Positions 1-7,641 of a DNA stretch of 15,843 nt are shown here, piece after piece. The position numbers and the translations under genes were made by a program. Under the pieces are notes generated by a model. The model did no database searches and was not told the origin of the DNA. It saw only the letters and a list, made by a program, of their open reading frames with translations. Source of the DNA: Syntrophomonadaceae bacterium (GTDB taxonomy: Bacteria; Bacillota; Syntrophomonadia; Syntrophomonadales; Syntrophomonadaceae); assembly GCA_031265005.1 (NCBI GenBank), contig JAISDD010000153.1, forward strand, positions 1-15,843. The letters are read 5' to 3'. Every line of letters begins with the position of its first letter. The first letter of the stretch is position 1.

Positions 1-239
1 ATCTCCGAAAGATATGCGTCGGGATGCGCCGCGATGTAGTCTGTCAACTCTTGTCGAGGAAGCTTTTTCGCTGGACGTTTACGCTTTTTAGTTTCTAAAC
101 TCCCTGTTGTCGCTAAGGCTTGCTGCCACTTCCATATGCTATTTGTACTTATCTTGAATAACGCCGCCGTTACTCGTTGTGTATGTCCATCTTTTAAATA
201 TTCCAGTACCCGCTCCTTATATTTTCTATCATACGACAT
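1..239 (-). CDS. IS630-family transposase, N-terminal part (cut by window edge)
   Basis: Reading leftwards from the ATG at 239, the frame is open to the window edge and gives about 79 residues beginning MSYDRKYKERVLEYLKDGHT. The first ~50 residues form a helix-turn-helix (TAALFKISTNSIWKW is the recognition part), followed by a basic linker (KKRKRPAKKLP) and the motif HPDAYLSE. That layout is typical of the DNA-binding half of IS630/Tc1-type transposases, which insert at TA dinucleotides; the DDE catalytic part would lie beyond position 1. I could not identify the terminal inverted repeat between the start codon and the fix genes, so the right end of the element is not placed. The Shine-Dalgarno is weak. 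Family call fairly sure; whether the element is intact is unknown. Confidence 0.8.
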   Translation of the reverse strand, partial: MSYDRKYKERVLEYLKDGHTQRVTAALFKISTNSIWKWQQALATTGSLETKKRKRPAKKLPRQELTDYIAAHPDAYLSE

Positions 240-697
240 GTTCTTAATTATATCATATCCTGCCTCGACTGCAAAGTTGGAATACTATACCTCACTACCC
301 CTACTCACTTTGCTATTTACTCATTTACCCCCTGATATTGGTCTTTGCCTGAGATTAAGGGAATAGAATAATGCGCTGATAAACTGCAAACTTGAAACCT
401 GCAATGAACAAAACCTTTGTTTCCAATAAAAGACTTTTTAACCATAAAAATGTGAAGTGTGTATATACACATATTCTATTTAGTTGATGATATATTTATA
501 AAAATAAGATAAAATTATAATTGAAAGGTAAAGCTGTATCAAATGAGGTTATCATATTCGGCGGGAGGATGAACTTCCTTGATTAAGTAAGTTGCTTTAC
601 TCTCCCTGTTGTTTGTGAAAGCGAGAGTCTTCTGCTGAATGTGATAAGCTGAACACTGCTGGTGAATACTGTAATAACACTCTGGGAGGCGTGTATT
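240..697. other. Gene-free stretch: IS flank plus fix leader
   Basis: No convincing gene is present. The left part (240 to about 440) probably holds the IS630 end. Positions 440-530 are very AT-rich and contain a 14-bp palindrome (458-471) and loose promoter-like hexamers, for example TTGATG at 484 with several poor -10 candidates; none is good enough to call. Positions 540-697 would be the fixC leader. A GGGAG at about 563 could pair with CTCCC at about 601, around a small AGTAA/TTACT stem, but I match it to no known riboswitch class. Confidence 0.5.
458..471. promoter_or_regulatory. 14-bp palindrome, candidate operator upstream of fixC
   Basis: TGTGTATATACACA is a perfect inverted repeat about 230 bp before fixC. 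Its GTATATAC core resembles the GT-N-AC type of half-sites bound by FadR/FCD-class GntR regulators, and one such regulator is encoded at 5088-5780. The link to that protein is inference only. Confidence 0.35.
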
Positions 698-1993
698 ATG
701 ACAGAAGAAGCTAAATTTGACGTTATAGTGGTCGGAGCAGGGTTGTCAGGATTAGCCGCTGCCTATACGATAGCCAAAGAAGGCCTGGAAGTTTTGGTAT
801 TGGAAAGAGGCGAATACCCGGGCGCAAAAAATGTTACCGGCGGACGTCTTTATTTAAATCCAATTAGGAATATGTTTGCGGACTTACTTGCGGAAGCGCC
901 TTTTGAAAGATATATCGCGAATGAAGATGTGTGCATAATGGATGAAGACAGATCAGTCAGCGTTAGATATAGCGGCTCGGAATTGGCGGAACGACCGTAT
1001 TCGAGTTATAGTATTCTGCGTAGTAATTTTGATAAATGGTTAGGCAGAAAATGCGAGCGTCAAGGAGCGATGTTAGTTACTAAAAGCCGGGCTGATGAAA
1101 TAATTATGGATAATGGAAGAGTTATCGGGGTACGAACAGGCGGCGAAGAATTGCTGGCCGACATAGTTATTGCGGCTGATGGGGTATTGTCTTTTACAGC
1201 GCAGAAAGCTGGGTTAAGGCAGCCTTTTCAAGCCGCTAATTTTGCGGTAGGCTGTAAAGAAGTCATTGAAATGCCGCGCGAACGATTAGAAGCCATATTC
1301 AATTTAGAAGAAGATGAAGGTTTGGCGCGTTTATATATGGGGGCTGTAACCAAAGGGAAATTTGGCGGCGGGTTTTTATATACTAATAAGGAAAGTGTCA
1401 GTTTGGGGTTAGTGGTGGGGATTGAAGGGTTGACCGCGGAGATGCCCAGACTGGAAATTCACAAAATAATGGAAGATTTCAAGCAAAGGCCGGAAGTAGC
1501 AAAACTCATAAAAAACGGAGAATCTGTTGAATATTCCGCTCATGTTATTCCAGAGGGCGGCGTCAAGAGCATGGGGAAACTGTATGGCGCCGGAATTTTA
1601 GTAGCCGGCGACGCCGCAGGCTTTTCTATGAATATAGGCATCACCGTACGCGGGATGGAATATGCGTTGGCGTCCGGATATTATGCCGCACAAGCGGCTA
1701 TTCGAGCGAAAAAAAACGAAGATTACAGTGAGGATAGTTTGGCTTTTTATAAAAAACTGCTCGACGACAGCTTTGTTATGAAAGATTTTAATAGTTTTAA
1801 AGAATCCTTATCGATTTTGGAAAATCCGCGTTTATTTACCTATTATCCTCATTTGCTGGGGAATATTATGAAGGATTTATATGCTGTGCCTGATGGAGCC
1901 AAAGCTAAAATTTACCCCACTATACGAAAGCATTTGAGCAATAAAAATTTAATGGGTATTGGAAAAGACGCCTGGAGGATGATGAAATTATGA
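698..1993 (+). CDS. fixC: FixC: FAD-dependent electron-transfer flavoprotein:quinone oxidoreductase
   Basis: A flavoprotein of 431 residues that takes electrons from the FixAB flavoprotein and, in characterised FixABCX complexes, passes them to quinone at the membrane. The N-terminal Rossmann fold shows VVGAGLSGLAAAY (residues ~11-23) with acidic E36 at the end of strand 2. It is followed by the family motif GAKNVTGGRLY (~42-52). The second FAD-contact region, GDAAGFSMNIGITVRGMEYA, sits in the C-terminal third. The frame is open from a GTG at 662, but the ATG at 698 is preceded by GGGAGG with 8-nt spacing and begins just before the Rossmann strand, so 698 is chosen. The stop overlaps the fixX start (ATGA), implying translational coupling. 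Confidence 0.93.
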   Translation: MTEEAKFDVIVVGAGLSGLAAAYTIAKEGLEVLVLERGEYPGAKNVTGGRLYLNPIRNMFADLLAEAPFERYIANEDVCIMDEDRSVSVRYSGSELAERPYSSYSILRSNFDKWLGRKCERQGAMLVTKSRADEIIMDNGRVIGVRTGGEELLADIVIAADGVLSFTAQKAGLRQPFQAANFAVGCKEVIEMPRERLEAIFNLEEDEGLARLYMGAVTKGKFGGGFLYTNKESVSLGLVVGIEGLTAEMPRLEIHKIMEDFKQRPEVAKLIKNGESVEYSAHVIPEGGVKSMGKLYGAGILVAGDAAGFSMNIGITVRGMEYALASGYYAAQAAIRAKKNEDYSEDSLAFYKKLLDDSFVMKDFNSFKESLSILENPRLFTYYPHLLGNIMKDLYAVPDGAKAKIYPTIRKHLSNKNLMGIGKDAWRMMKL

Positions 1994-2274
1994 ATACTGA
2001 CGCTAACCTTAAAAGCAAATTAGGGCTGAATGTGTTCAAATATGATAAAACCCCTCATATAGTTATAAAAGAAGGCTGCGCTAAAGACGAACGCCTGAAG
2101 AAAGCTTTACTGGTTTGTCCGGCCGGATTATACAGCGAAAACAGTGACGGCGAGGTAGAGCTTACTATAGACGGATGTTTGGAGTGTGGAACGTGCCTTA
2201 TCGCGTGCGGGCCGGAGGTTTTGGAGTGGAACTATCCTTCCGGAGGCGCCGGAGTTCAATATCGGTTCGGGTAA
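1990..2274 (+). CDS. fixX: FixX: ferredoxin-like protein of the FixABCX complex
   Basis: A protein of 94 residues with one likely [4Fe-4S] cluster. It acts as the small electron carrier next to FixC. Cysteines at 63, 66 and 69 (CLECGTC) plus C43 in VCPAGLY would make the cluster. C73 is followed by Gly rather than Pro, and the second ferredoxin motif is degenerate, as is usual in FixX. The typical FixX blocks are visible: CPAGLY, then DGCLECGTCLIAC, then W-x-YP near the C-terminus. It overlaps the end of fixC by four bases. A 126-bp gap with no recognisable gene separates it from fixA, so the AB half may be separately controlled, although no promoter is obvious there. Confidence 0.92.
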   Translation: MNTDANLKSKLGLNVFKYDKTPHIVIKEGCAKDERLKKALLVCPAGLYSENSDGEVELTIDGCLECGTCLIACGPEVLEWNYPSGGAGVQYRFG

Positions 2275-2400
2275 ATTCGGAGCTTTGTGTATAAGAATTG
2301 GAGATTAAAGCACGGAAAGAGCCGAAAGGACTTTTATAGCGGGAACGGGCTGGAATGGTTTGGATTTTACGTATAAGACAATGAAGAAGGAGGATATCGT

Positions 2401-3153
2401 ATGAATATTGTGGTTGCTATGAAACAAATACCTGATTTGCAGCAAATACGCATTCGTGAACGTAAACCTGTTTTGAGCGGGGTGCCGCTTACTTTTGGAT
2501 TAATCGATAAAAATGCTTTAGAGGCAGGCATTCAATTAAAAGAAGCGACCGGCGGCAATCTGATTGTTGTTTCAGCAGGAAATGAGGAAGTTGAGGAAAC
2601 TATCAAGGAAGCTCTTGCTGTTGGAGCGGACGAGGCTTATTTAGCGGCGGATAATGCTTTGAGCGATTTCGATAGCGCGCAAAATGCGCAAATATTAGCC
2701 GGGCTTATCAAAAAAATTGACGATCCGGGCATCATTATTTTTGGGGAAGGCAGCGGGGATAACTATTCGGGACAAGTGGGAACAAGGGTTGCTGAAATCC
2801 TGGGACTGCCTTCGGTGGCTTACGTCAGCCGTATTACTATAAAAGACCATATAGCCACGCTGGTCCGCTCTTTGGAAGACGCGGATGAATTCCTGGAAGT
2901 GCGCTTGCCTTGTATAGTCACGGTTTTAGGAGATATCAATGAACCGCGTCTGCCGTCGGTTACCCAAGTATTAAAAGCCGGTAAGAAACGCAGAGAGGTA
3001 TTCGCGTTAAGCGATCTAGGCATAGAAATATCCGCGAGTGCTGTCTCCACTATAAGCGAACTGGCTCCGATAAGCCAGCGTAAACAAATAGCGTTAAAAT
3101 CCCTGGATGAATTGTTAAACGCGCTGCAGACGGAAGGATTTTTGAGGAGGTAA
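2401..3153 (+). CDS. fixA: FixA: electron-transfer flavoprotein beta subunit
   Basis: A 250-residue EtfB/FixA-type subunit. With FixB it forms a flavin heterodimer that receives electrons (NADH is the donor in studied FixABCX systems) and can bifurcate them to quinone and ferredoxin or flavodoxin. Visible family blocks are the N-terminal MNIVVAMKQIPD, LIDKNALEAGIQLKE, AVGADEAYLA, the nucleotide-binding FGEGSGDNYSGQVG (~115-130) followed by AEILGLPSVAYV, and INEPRLPS. From memory, the GEGSGD-type nucleotide loop resembles the enteric FixA/YdiQ branch. AAGGAGG lies 7-8 nt before the ATG. Three bases separate it from fixB. Confidence 0.92.
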   Translation: MNIVVAMKQIPDLQQIRIRERKPVLSGVPLTFGLIDKNALEAGIQLKEATGGNLIVVSAGNEEVEETIKEALAVGADEAYLAADNALSDFDSAQNAQILAGLIKKIDDPGIIIFGEGSGDNYSGQVGTRVAEILGLPSVAYVSRITIKDHIATLVRSLEDADEFLEVRLPCIVTVLGDINEPRLPSVTQVLKAGKKRREVFALSDLGIEISASAVSTISELAPISQRKQIALKSLDELLNALQTEGFLRR

Positions 3154-3156
3154 TTA

Positions 3157-4092
3157 ATGATGGCTGGGATGTTAATATATAGTGATAAGCAAAATATTGC
3201 ATTAGAATTATTGACGGCGGCGCGGCTTTTAAAAAACGCGACAGGCCTTAAAATAAACGCTTTGACAGTAAATGATGACGAGCAAGCTTCGGCGCTAAGC
3301 GGCAGCGGGGCTGATGTCTATAAAATAACGGACGACGGCTTGAGCTTAGCGGATGCCAATGTCATAGCTGAGATTGTAAAGCAAGCGGCAGAAAAAGCTG
3401 AGGCAGATATTATTTTCTTGGGGTCGAATCGTCGGGGCAAGGAATTAGCGGGGCGTTTGGCGCAAAAAATGGGCGCGGGCTGCTTGACTGATGTCGGAGG
3501 ACTGGCGATAGAAGAAGGTAAAATCGAATATACCCGTAATTCTTTAGGCGGAGCGACTGTTGCCAGGCAGCAGATCACGACTTCACGCCAAGTCATCGCT
3601 TTGTCTCCGCATGCTTTTGAAGCTGCCGGAACTGCCGCCGCCGGTAACATTTTGGCTTTGGATACTACAAGGCCGGAAACTGCTGTGAAACTGGCGGAGA
3701 TCAAAAACAGGAACACCGGCGCGGTTGACATACAAAATGCCGATATATTAGTGATCGTAGGGCAAGGAGTAGAAAAGGAGGATTTAGCACATGCTTCGGC
3801 TATAGCTAAAGCCTTGGGCGGAGAGGTTGCTTGTTCCAAACCGGTCGCCACCGATAAAAAATGGTTTCCGGAGGACGTTATAGTTGGTTTGTCAGGGAAA
3901 CAATGCCGGCCTCAGCTGGCTATAATTTTTGGAGTGTCCGGACAGGTGCAGTTCACGGTGGGGATAAGAGACGCCCATACCATTGCCGCTGTGAATAATG
4001 ATGAGAACGCTTTTATTTTCCAATTGGCTGATTACTCGATGGTGGCCGACAGCAAGGAGGTACTGCCGGGACTGGCAAAAGCTTTGAATTGA
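3157..4092 (+). CDS. fixB: FixB: electron-transfer flavoprotein alpha subunit
   Basis: A 311-residue EtfA/FixB-type subunit and partner of FixA. The N-terminal domain resembles the beta subunit; the C-terminal third is the FAD-binding domain (VIVGQGVEK, CSKPVATDKKWFPE, GLSGKQCRPQLAIIFGVSG, AVNNDENAFIFQLADYSMVAD). Two usually conserved positions differ. VGRG reads VGQG, and the histidine in GISGxIQH, which contacts the flavin in studied ETFs, is Phe (GVSGQVQF). FAD redox tuning may therefore be unusual. GAGGAGG at 3144-3150 serves either of two adjacent ATGs (3157 or 3160). Last gene of the cluster; transcription probably ends at the palindrome at 4151-4188. Confidence 0.9.
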   Translation: MMAGMLIYSDKQNIALELLTAARLLKNATGLKINALTVNDDEQASALSGSGADVYKITDDGLSLADANVIAEIVKQAAEKAEADIIFLGSNRRGKELAGRLAQKMGAGCLTDVGGLAIEEGKIEYTRNSLGGATVARQQITTSRQVIALSPHAFEAAGTAAAGNILALDTTRPETAVKLAEIKNRNTGAVDIQNADILVIVGQGVEKEDLAHASAIAKALGGEVACSKPVATDKKWFPEDVIVGLSGKQCRPQLAIIFGVSGQVQFTVGIRDAHTIAAVNNDENAFIFQLADYSMVADSKEVLPGLAKALN

Positions 4093-4150
4093 CAAACACA
4101 TTGTTTACGGCGCAGGGACTGTTTTAATATATAAAATTTTGGCGGAAAAT

Positions 4151-4188
4151 ACAGCAGCAGATGTTTCACGTGAAACATCTGCTGCTGT
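4151..4188. terminator. 38-bp perfect palindrome, likely bidirectional terminator
   Basis: The two 19-nt arms pair without mismatch around 4169/4170. The right arm is followed by a T-rich run (TTTATAAATATTT) for the plus strand, and on the minus strand the exit reads ATTTTCC. It lies in the gap between the converging fixB and nucleotidyltransferase genes, where a shared terminator is expected. The core is parS (listed separately). Confidence 0.75.
4162..4177. promoter_or_regulatory. parS: parS, ParB/Spo0J-binding centromere site
   Basis: TGTTTCACGTGAAACA matches the bacterial parS consensus (TGTTNCACGTGAAACA) at every position. ParB (Spo0J) loads here and spreads as a clamp, recruiting SMC and organising origin segregation. 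parS sites cluster around oriC, consistent with the ksgA-veg-ispE neighbourhood. It sits exactly in the centre of the 38-bp palindrome. I saw no second copy in the window. Confidence 0.9.
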
Positions 4189-4294
4189 TTATAAATATTT
4201 AAAGAATTAAAAAACATGAAGCGTTTTCAAACTTTCCGCGCGCAGGAATTTAAACACGGCATTTGAATACAACAATAAAAGCGTAGCTTAAAAA

Positions 4295-5071
4295 CTAAAA
4301 TACTGTATCTGATAAATGCTGTTGGGCCAGTTCAAGGTCACTGGGCTTGTCAACGTCAACTCCCACTTCGGCAAAAGGGGATATTATAGCTTTCCCCGAT
4401 ATACCGATTATTCGCCGAAAAGTTTTTTCAGCGTAAGGCAAAGTCAATTGTTTGAAAAGATAGCGTATAAAAATAGCGGCTCCGAACATGCGTATGATTG
4501 CCAAAGGGTTTTTCCGTTGCTGGATGATGAGTTTAGCCTTAGATACGGCCTTTGCAATGATTTTATGGTTGATTATAAACAAGTTGCCGCCGGTAAAAGA
4601 ACCTTCTTTTATTTTTATGTAAGTGCGTTTTACTCCAGGATATTTATTTTCGTTGACTTCTTGGCGGATGATAGGATAATAAAAATCCGCGCTATAGTCC
4701 TCGCATCTGGTGATAAAATCATCGATAGCTTCCGTGGTTATAAAGGGAATATCGGAAGGCAAAATCAATATTTTGTCAGTTAGCGACATTTCTTTAAGCA
4801 TATTCAGAGCGTTCTGCATACTGTCTATAGCGTCTTCGCCCGATTCTGCAAAGAACAATCTGTCGTCATTGCCTAGTACGTTGCGCAGAGCTTCTACAGG
4901 ACCGCTGACTACAATGTTATTTATGTGAGAAGAAGCTTTCAAGGCTTGATAGACGTAATATATTATGGGATACTGCCCTATAATTATTAAAGATTCGTTG
5001 TTATAAGGAGAAACGGGCTTCAATAGCTCGCTGGTTTCTCCTCCTGCTAAAATGATTGCGTCGTACTGCAT
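4295..5071 (-). CDS. MobA-like nucleotidyltransferase
   Basis: A protein of 258 residues with a GT-A nucleotidyltransferase fold. LAGG (8-11) starts the nucleotide-binding loop, though the following GETSELLKP is a relaxed form of the usual GxSxRMG. LPSDIPFIT (~104-112) carries the metal-binding Asp107. GVDVDKPSDLELA near the C-terminus is the typical end of the domain. The family includes MobA, IspD and sugar-nucleotide pyrophosphorylases. The substrate cannot be read from the sequence and the relaxed loop argues against a firm MobA call. GGAGGT lies 9 nt before the ATG, and 16 bp separate it from the upstream GntR gene, so it is likely last in an ispE-gntR operon. Confidence 0.8.
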   Translation of the reverse strand: MQYDAIILAGGETSELLKPVSPYNNESLIIIGQYPIIYYVYQALKASSHINNIVVSGPVEALRNVLGNDDRLFFAESGEDAIDSMQNALNMLKEMSLTDKILILPSDIPFITTEAIDDFITRCEDYSADFYYPIIRQEVNENKYPGVKRTYIKIKEGSFTGGNLFIINHKIIAKAVSKAKLIIQQRKNPLAIIRMFGAAIFIRYLFKQLTLPYAEKTFRRIIGISGKAIISPFAEVGVDVDKPSDLELAQQHLSDTVF

Positions 5072-5087
5072 TGTGAACGTACCTCCA

Positions 5088-5780
5088 TTATGTTAGACTT
5101 ATGTCGCCTTTTTTTATTGCTTCCAATAAGCTGTTTTCAGCGTTTTCCACATGTTCTTGAGCCGATTGCCGGGACAGGGTGCTGTCGCGGGACTGAATAG
5201 CTTCCACTATCGCGCGGTGTTCCTGCAAACTTTGTTGCATACGCCCCGGATAAGCTAATGAGGTCGTCCGAAATCTTTGTATCTGGTCTCTGAGATTGTT
5301 GACAATGCCCAAAAGTTTTTCATTGCGGCTGGCGGTGTAAAGAGCGTCATGAAAGCGGGTATCGACGCTGATGACGCGAGATACGTCCATCTTATTTACG
5401 GCTTCGTTTTTCTCCGCCAGCAATTTTTCCATATGTTCAATTTCTTCTTCGGTAATACGTTCGGCGGCTAAAGCTGCGGCCAAACCTTCCAAAGCGGCCC
5501 TTATTTCAAAAGCGTTGATGATGTCTTTTAAAGACATATCAGCCACATAAGCGCCTTTACGAGGCATTATAACAACAAATCCCTCTAATTCCAATTTGCG
5601 CAAAGCCTCACGAATAGGCGTTCTTGATACTCCGAGTTCCTCAGCCAACTGAATTTCCATAAGCCTTTCTCTAGGGCGTAAATCGCCGTTGATAATGGCT
5701 GTTCTGAGAGCGTCGAGAACTAATTCCCGCAATGGTTTGTATGAATCAAAGTTTACAGGTTGAAGACGTTTTTCTTCCAT
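5088..5780 (-). CDS. GntR-family regulator, FadR/FCD subfamily
   Basis: A DNA-binding regulator of 230 residues. The N-terminal winged helix-turn-helix (~15-80) shows ELGVSRTPIREALRKLELEG, the GntR signature. The rest is an all-helical FCD ligand domain in which D140, H144, H188 and H210 occupy the places of the Asp and three His that hold a metal ion in this family. Ligands are usually small carboxylates; this one is unknown. It sits 16 bp after ispE and 16 bp before the nucleotidyltransferase gene. It could control its own operon or the nearby fix cluster, whose leader has a GT..AC palindrome. Not PurR, which occupies a similar place in Bacillus. Confidence 0.9.
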   Translation of the reverse strand: MEEKRLQPVNFDSYKPLRELVLDALRTAIINGDLRPRERLMEIQLAEELGVSRTPIREALRKLELEGFVVIMPRKGAYVADMSLKDIINAFEIRAALEGLAAALAAERITEEEIEHMEKLLAEKNEAVNKMDVSRVISVDTRFHDALYTASRNEKLLGIVNNLRDQIQRFRTTSLAYPGRMQQSLQEHRAIVEAIQSRDSTLSRQSAQEHVENAENSLLEAIKKGDISLT

Positions 5781-5796
5781 AAATCAAGCTCTCTTT

Positions 5797-6657
5797 CTAA
5801 AAATATGAAGATACGGCAAAAATAGTATTATATGTTTCGGCTAAAATAGCATATGCTTTTCCCGCGCTTGCGGTATCCGCAAATAAACCAAAAACGCAGG
5901 GTCCGCTGCCTGTCATCAGGGCTTTTAACGCGCCGGTGCTTTCTAAATGTCTTTTTATAGAAGCGATTATAGGATAGTCGAGTACGCTTACCGCTTCCAG
6001 CTCGTTTTCCATAGCACAGGCCATGTCCTTTAGGGAACCACTTTTAACCGCGTTTATAAAAGCGCCTGTATCGGCATGGCGGGATGCGTTATCACTGTTA
6101 AAACGCCGGTATATTTCGCTGGTGGATAAGCTGAAGTCCGGTTTTATTATAACCAAAGCCAAGGGTTCGCCTAAAGGCAGAGGCGTCAGAATTTCTCCGC
6201 GGCCTTTGGCTAAAGCGGTAGAAGGGCCGGAAGGCAAACAAAAGGGGACGTCGGAGCCTAGTGATTTAGCCATTTCAAACATATTTTCAGGAGAAACGTT
6301 GAGCGTGTATAAATTATTGATACCGGTCAGCGCGGCGGCCGCGTCAGTGCTGCCGCCGGCCAAACCGGCGCCTGTAGGGATATTTTTTTCCACATATATA
6401 TCAACGCCCAAATGAGGACTATAGCGGTTTAAAATCAAAAGAGCGGCCTTGTACACCAGATTGCTTGAACCCCAATCTAAGCTATCGTCATTGCCGGAAA
6501 CTTTGATGCCGGAAGCCGGCTGGAACCGAAGCCGGTCTGATAAATTGACTTTATGCATTACCGTCTCCAATTCATGATATCCGTCAGAACGTTTGCCCAG
6601 CACATTTAAAGTTAAATTTATTTTAGCTGGAGCGGTTACCCATAAAAACTGCTGCAC
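5797..6657 (-). CDS. ispE: 4-diphosphocytidyl-2-C-methyl-D-erythritol kinase
   Basis: A GHMP kinase of 286 residues that phosphorylates CDP-methylerythritol with ATP in the non-mevalonate (MEP) isoprenoid pathway. The N-terminal APAKINLTLNV carries K12, matching the substrate/catalytic Lys. The ATP loop PTGAGLAGGSTDAA spans 94-107, SDVPF gives catalytic Asp136, and GSGPCVFGLF lies near the C-terminus. Length is normal for the family. The start is GTG (6657), with AGGAG about 9 nt upstream and no better in-frame choice. Two good promoters lie just upstream. First gene of a probable ispE-gntR-nucleotidyltransferase operon. Confidence 0.96.
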   Translation of the reverse strand: MQQFLWVTAPAKINLTLNVLGKRSDGYHELETVMHKVNLSDRLRFQPASGIKVSGNDDSLDWGSSNLVYKAALLILNRYSPHLGVDIYVEKNIPTGAGLAGGSTDAAAALTGINNLYTLNVSPENMFEMAKSLGSDVPFCLPSGPSTALAKGRGEILTPLPLGEPLALVIIKPDFSLSTSEIYRRFNSDNASRHADTGAFINAVKSGSLKDMACAMENELEAVSVLDYPIIASIKRHLESTGALKALMTGSGPCVFGLFADTASAGKAYAILAETYNTIFAVSSYF

Positions 6658-6681
6658 TTTTTAAAACTCCTGTTTTTTACA

Positions 6682-6710
6682 ATTATAGTCTTAAACGGCT
6701 ATTTCGCCAA
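6682..6710 (-). promoter_or_regulatory. Proximal sigma-A promoter of ispE
   Basis: On the minus strand TTGGCG (6710-6705), a 17-bp spacer and TATAAT (6687-6682) lie about 25 bp before the ispE GTG. A perfect -10 with a four-of-six -35. Confidence 0.65.
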
Positions 6711-6725
6711 CCATTAAGTGGCGTT

Positions 6726-6754
6726 ATTTTACGCTATTTTGAGACAATTGGCAA
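6726..6754 (-). promoter_or_regulatory. Distal sigma-A promoter of ispE
   Basis: TTGCCA (6754-6749), a 17-bp spacer and TAAAAT (6731-6726) on the minus strand, in tandem with the proximal promoter. Both hexamers match at four or five positions. Confidence 0.5.
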
Positions 6755-6907
6755 GAGTTTGGCAATATATTTTAAAAATTCAGTCAGAAATAAGGGCTGC
6801 TTTTTCGAGGATTCCAAGGGAAATAATCGAGCATTTGTCCTGAAAACCGGGTTTGACGGAATGATGCGTTTTTGTCCAAAGCCTGAAAACACGGAAAAAG
6901 GTATGGC

Positions 6908-7465
6908 TTATTGAGAATCTCGGTGTCCCGGCAATAATTCTAATATTTTCCATGATACCTTAGCCGGTTGTTCCGGAGCTTTCAAACTCAAACCGCTTTC
7001 CGAGTCAGCCACTACGCATAAGGGCGGAAACAGAACGCACCACCAGTTTTTCCCCATACCGTCCCCGATGACTATTTTTAAAGCGTTGTAGCGCCCTTGC
7101 GGAAGGACTAAATCCCCATAAACTCTGAGGGGGAAATCGTATTCCCCTAAAAAAATTTCTACCGGATAATTATACCCCTGAGCCAAAATCGTTTGCTCAG
7201 CAGTTTGCTTTATATGGGCTAATTCCGTACGGGCGACGGCTTCAGCCTCTTCCCGGCTGCCGGCGTCGATAAAATCGGCGTTCATCTTTTTAAGAACTTC
7301 GTCTCTTACTTGGAGCTTCAGGTTTTGATCTTGCGCGGAATCGCTGTTAGCTATGATATGTAAACGCAAAACGTCGTGTTCCAAAGCCAGCTTGCGGTCA
7401 GCATATATATAAAGTCCGCCTGTTAAAAAGACCAAAGCCGTCAAAACTATAATTATTTTTCGCAT
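6908..7465 (-). CDS. spoIIR: Stage II sporulation protein R
   Basis: A protein of 185 residues. In Bacillus, SpoIIR is made in the forespore under sigma-F and secreted into the intermembrane space, where it triggers SpoIIGA to process pro-sigma-E in the mother cell. An N-terminal hydrophobic segment (~3-21) would export or anchor it. Family blocks are plain: LRLHIIANSDSAQDQNLKLQ (~34-53), VRDEVL, YDFPLRVYGD, LPQGRYNALKIVIGDGMGKN and NWWCVLFPPLC. Length matches the family. GGAGAG lies about 11 nt before the ATG. A sigma-F-like -10 (GGCAATACT, 7509-7501) occurs upstream, but its -35 is weak. Transcribed alone, since a terminator separates it from the upstream ribbon-helix-helix gene. Confidence 0.96.
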   Translation of the reverse strand: MRKIIIVLTALVFLTGGLYIYADRKLALEHDVLRLHIIANSDSAQDQNLKLQVRDEVLKKMNADFIDAGSREEAEAVARTELAHIKQTAEQTILAQGYNYPVEIFLGEYDFPLRVYGDLVLPQGRYNALKIVIGDGMGKNWWCVLFPPLCVVADSESGLSLKAPEQPAKVSWKILELLPGHRDSQ

Positions 7466-7548
7466 AGTAGCTGCTCTCTCCTTTAAGTATAATTACTATA
7501 AGTATTGCCGCAAAAATTGCTCTTAAAACATAAAAATACAATAAATAA

Positions 7549-7592
7549 CCAAACCGGCGCTTAGACGTGCGGAAAGCATAAGGCCGGTTTGG
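7549..7592 (-). terminator. Terminator of the patatin/ribbon-helix-helix unit
   Basis: CCAAACCGGC (7549-7558) pairs perfectly with GCCGGTTTGG (7583-7592), and the stem extends inward by CTTA/TAAG after one bulge. On the minus strand it is followed by a T-rich exit (TTATTTATTGTATTTTTATG). It lies 49 bp past the ribbon-helix-helix stop. Confidence 0.75.
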
Positions 7593-7641
7593 TCGCGAGG
7601 CGAACCGCTATGGCGAAAATTACGGATAAAATATTATGAGA

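Noticed and set aside
271..400. Imperfect repeat ACTGCAAAGTTGGAA / ACTGCAAACTTGAAA
   Set aside because: Three mismatches in 15 bp and no link to element ends or to a target duplication.
540..697. Possible riboswitch or structured leader before fixC
   Set aside because: GGGAG/CTCCC and a small inner stem can be drawn, but the conserved boxes of the classes I know (FMN, cobalamin, TPP, fluoride, ZTP) are absent and no terminator or clear Shine-Dalgarno sequestration is seen.
3318..3851. Minus-strand frame of 177 residues opposite fixB
   Set aside because: fixB has clear family motifs throughout; the antisense frame has no ribosome site and no recognisable domain.
6340..6375. GC-rich inverted repeats inside ispE (GCCGGC-type)
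   Set aside because: They encode the conserved glycine-rich ATP loop, which explains the composition.
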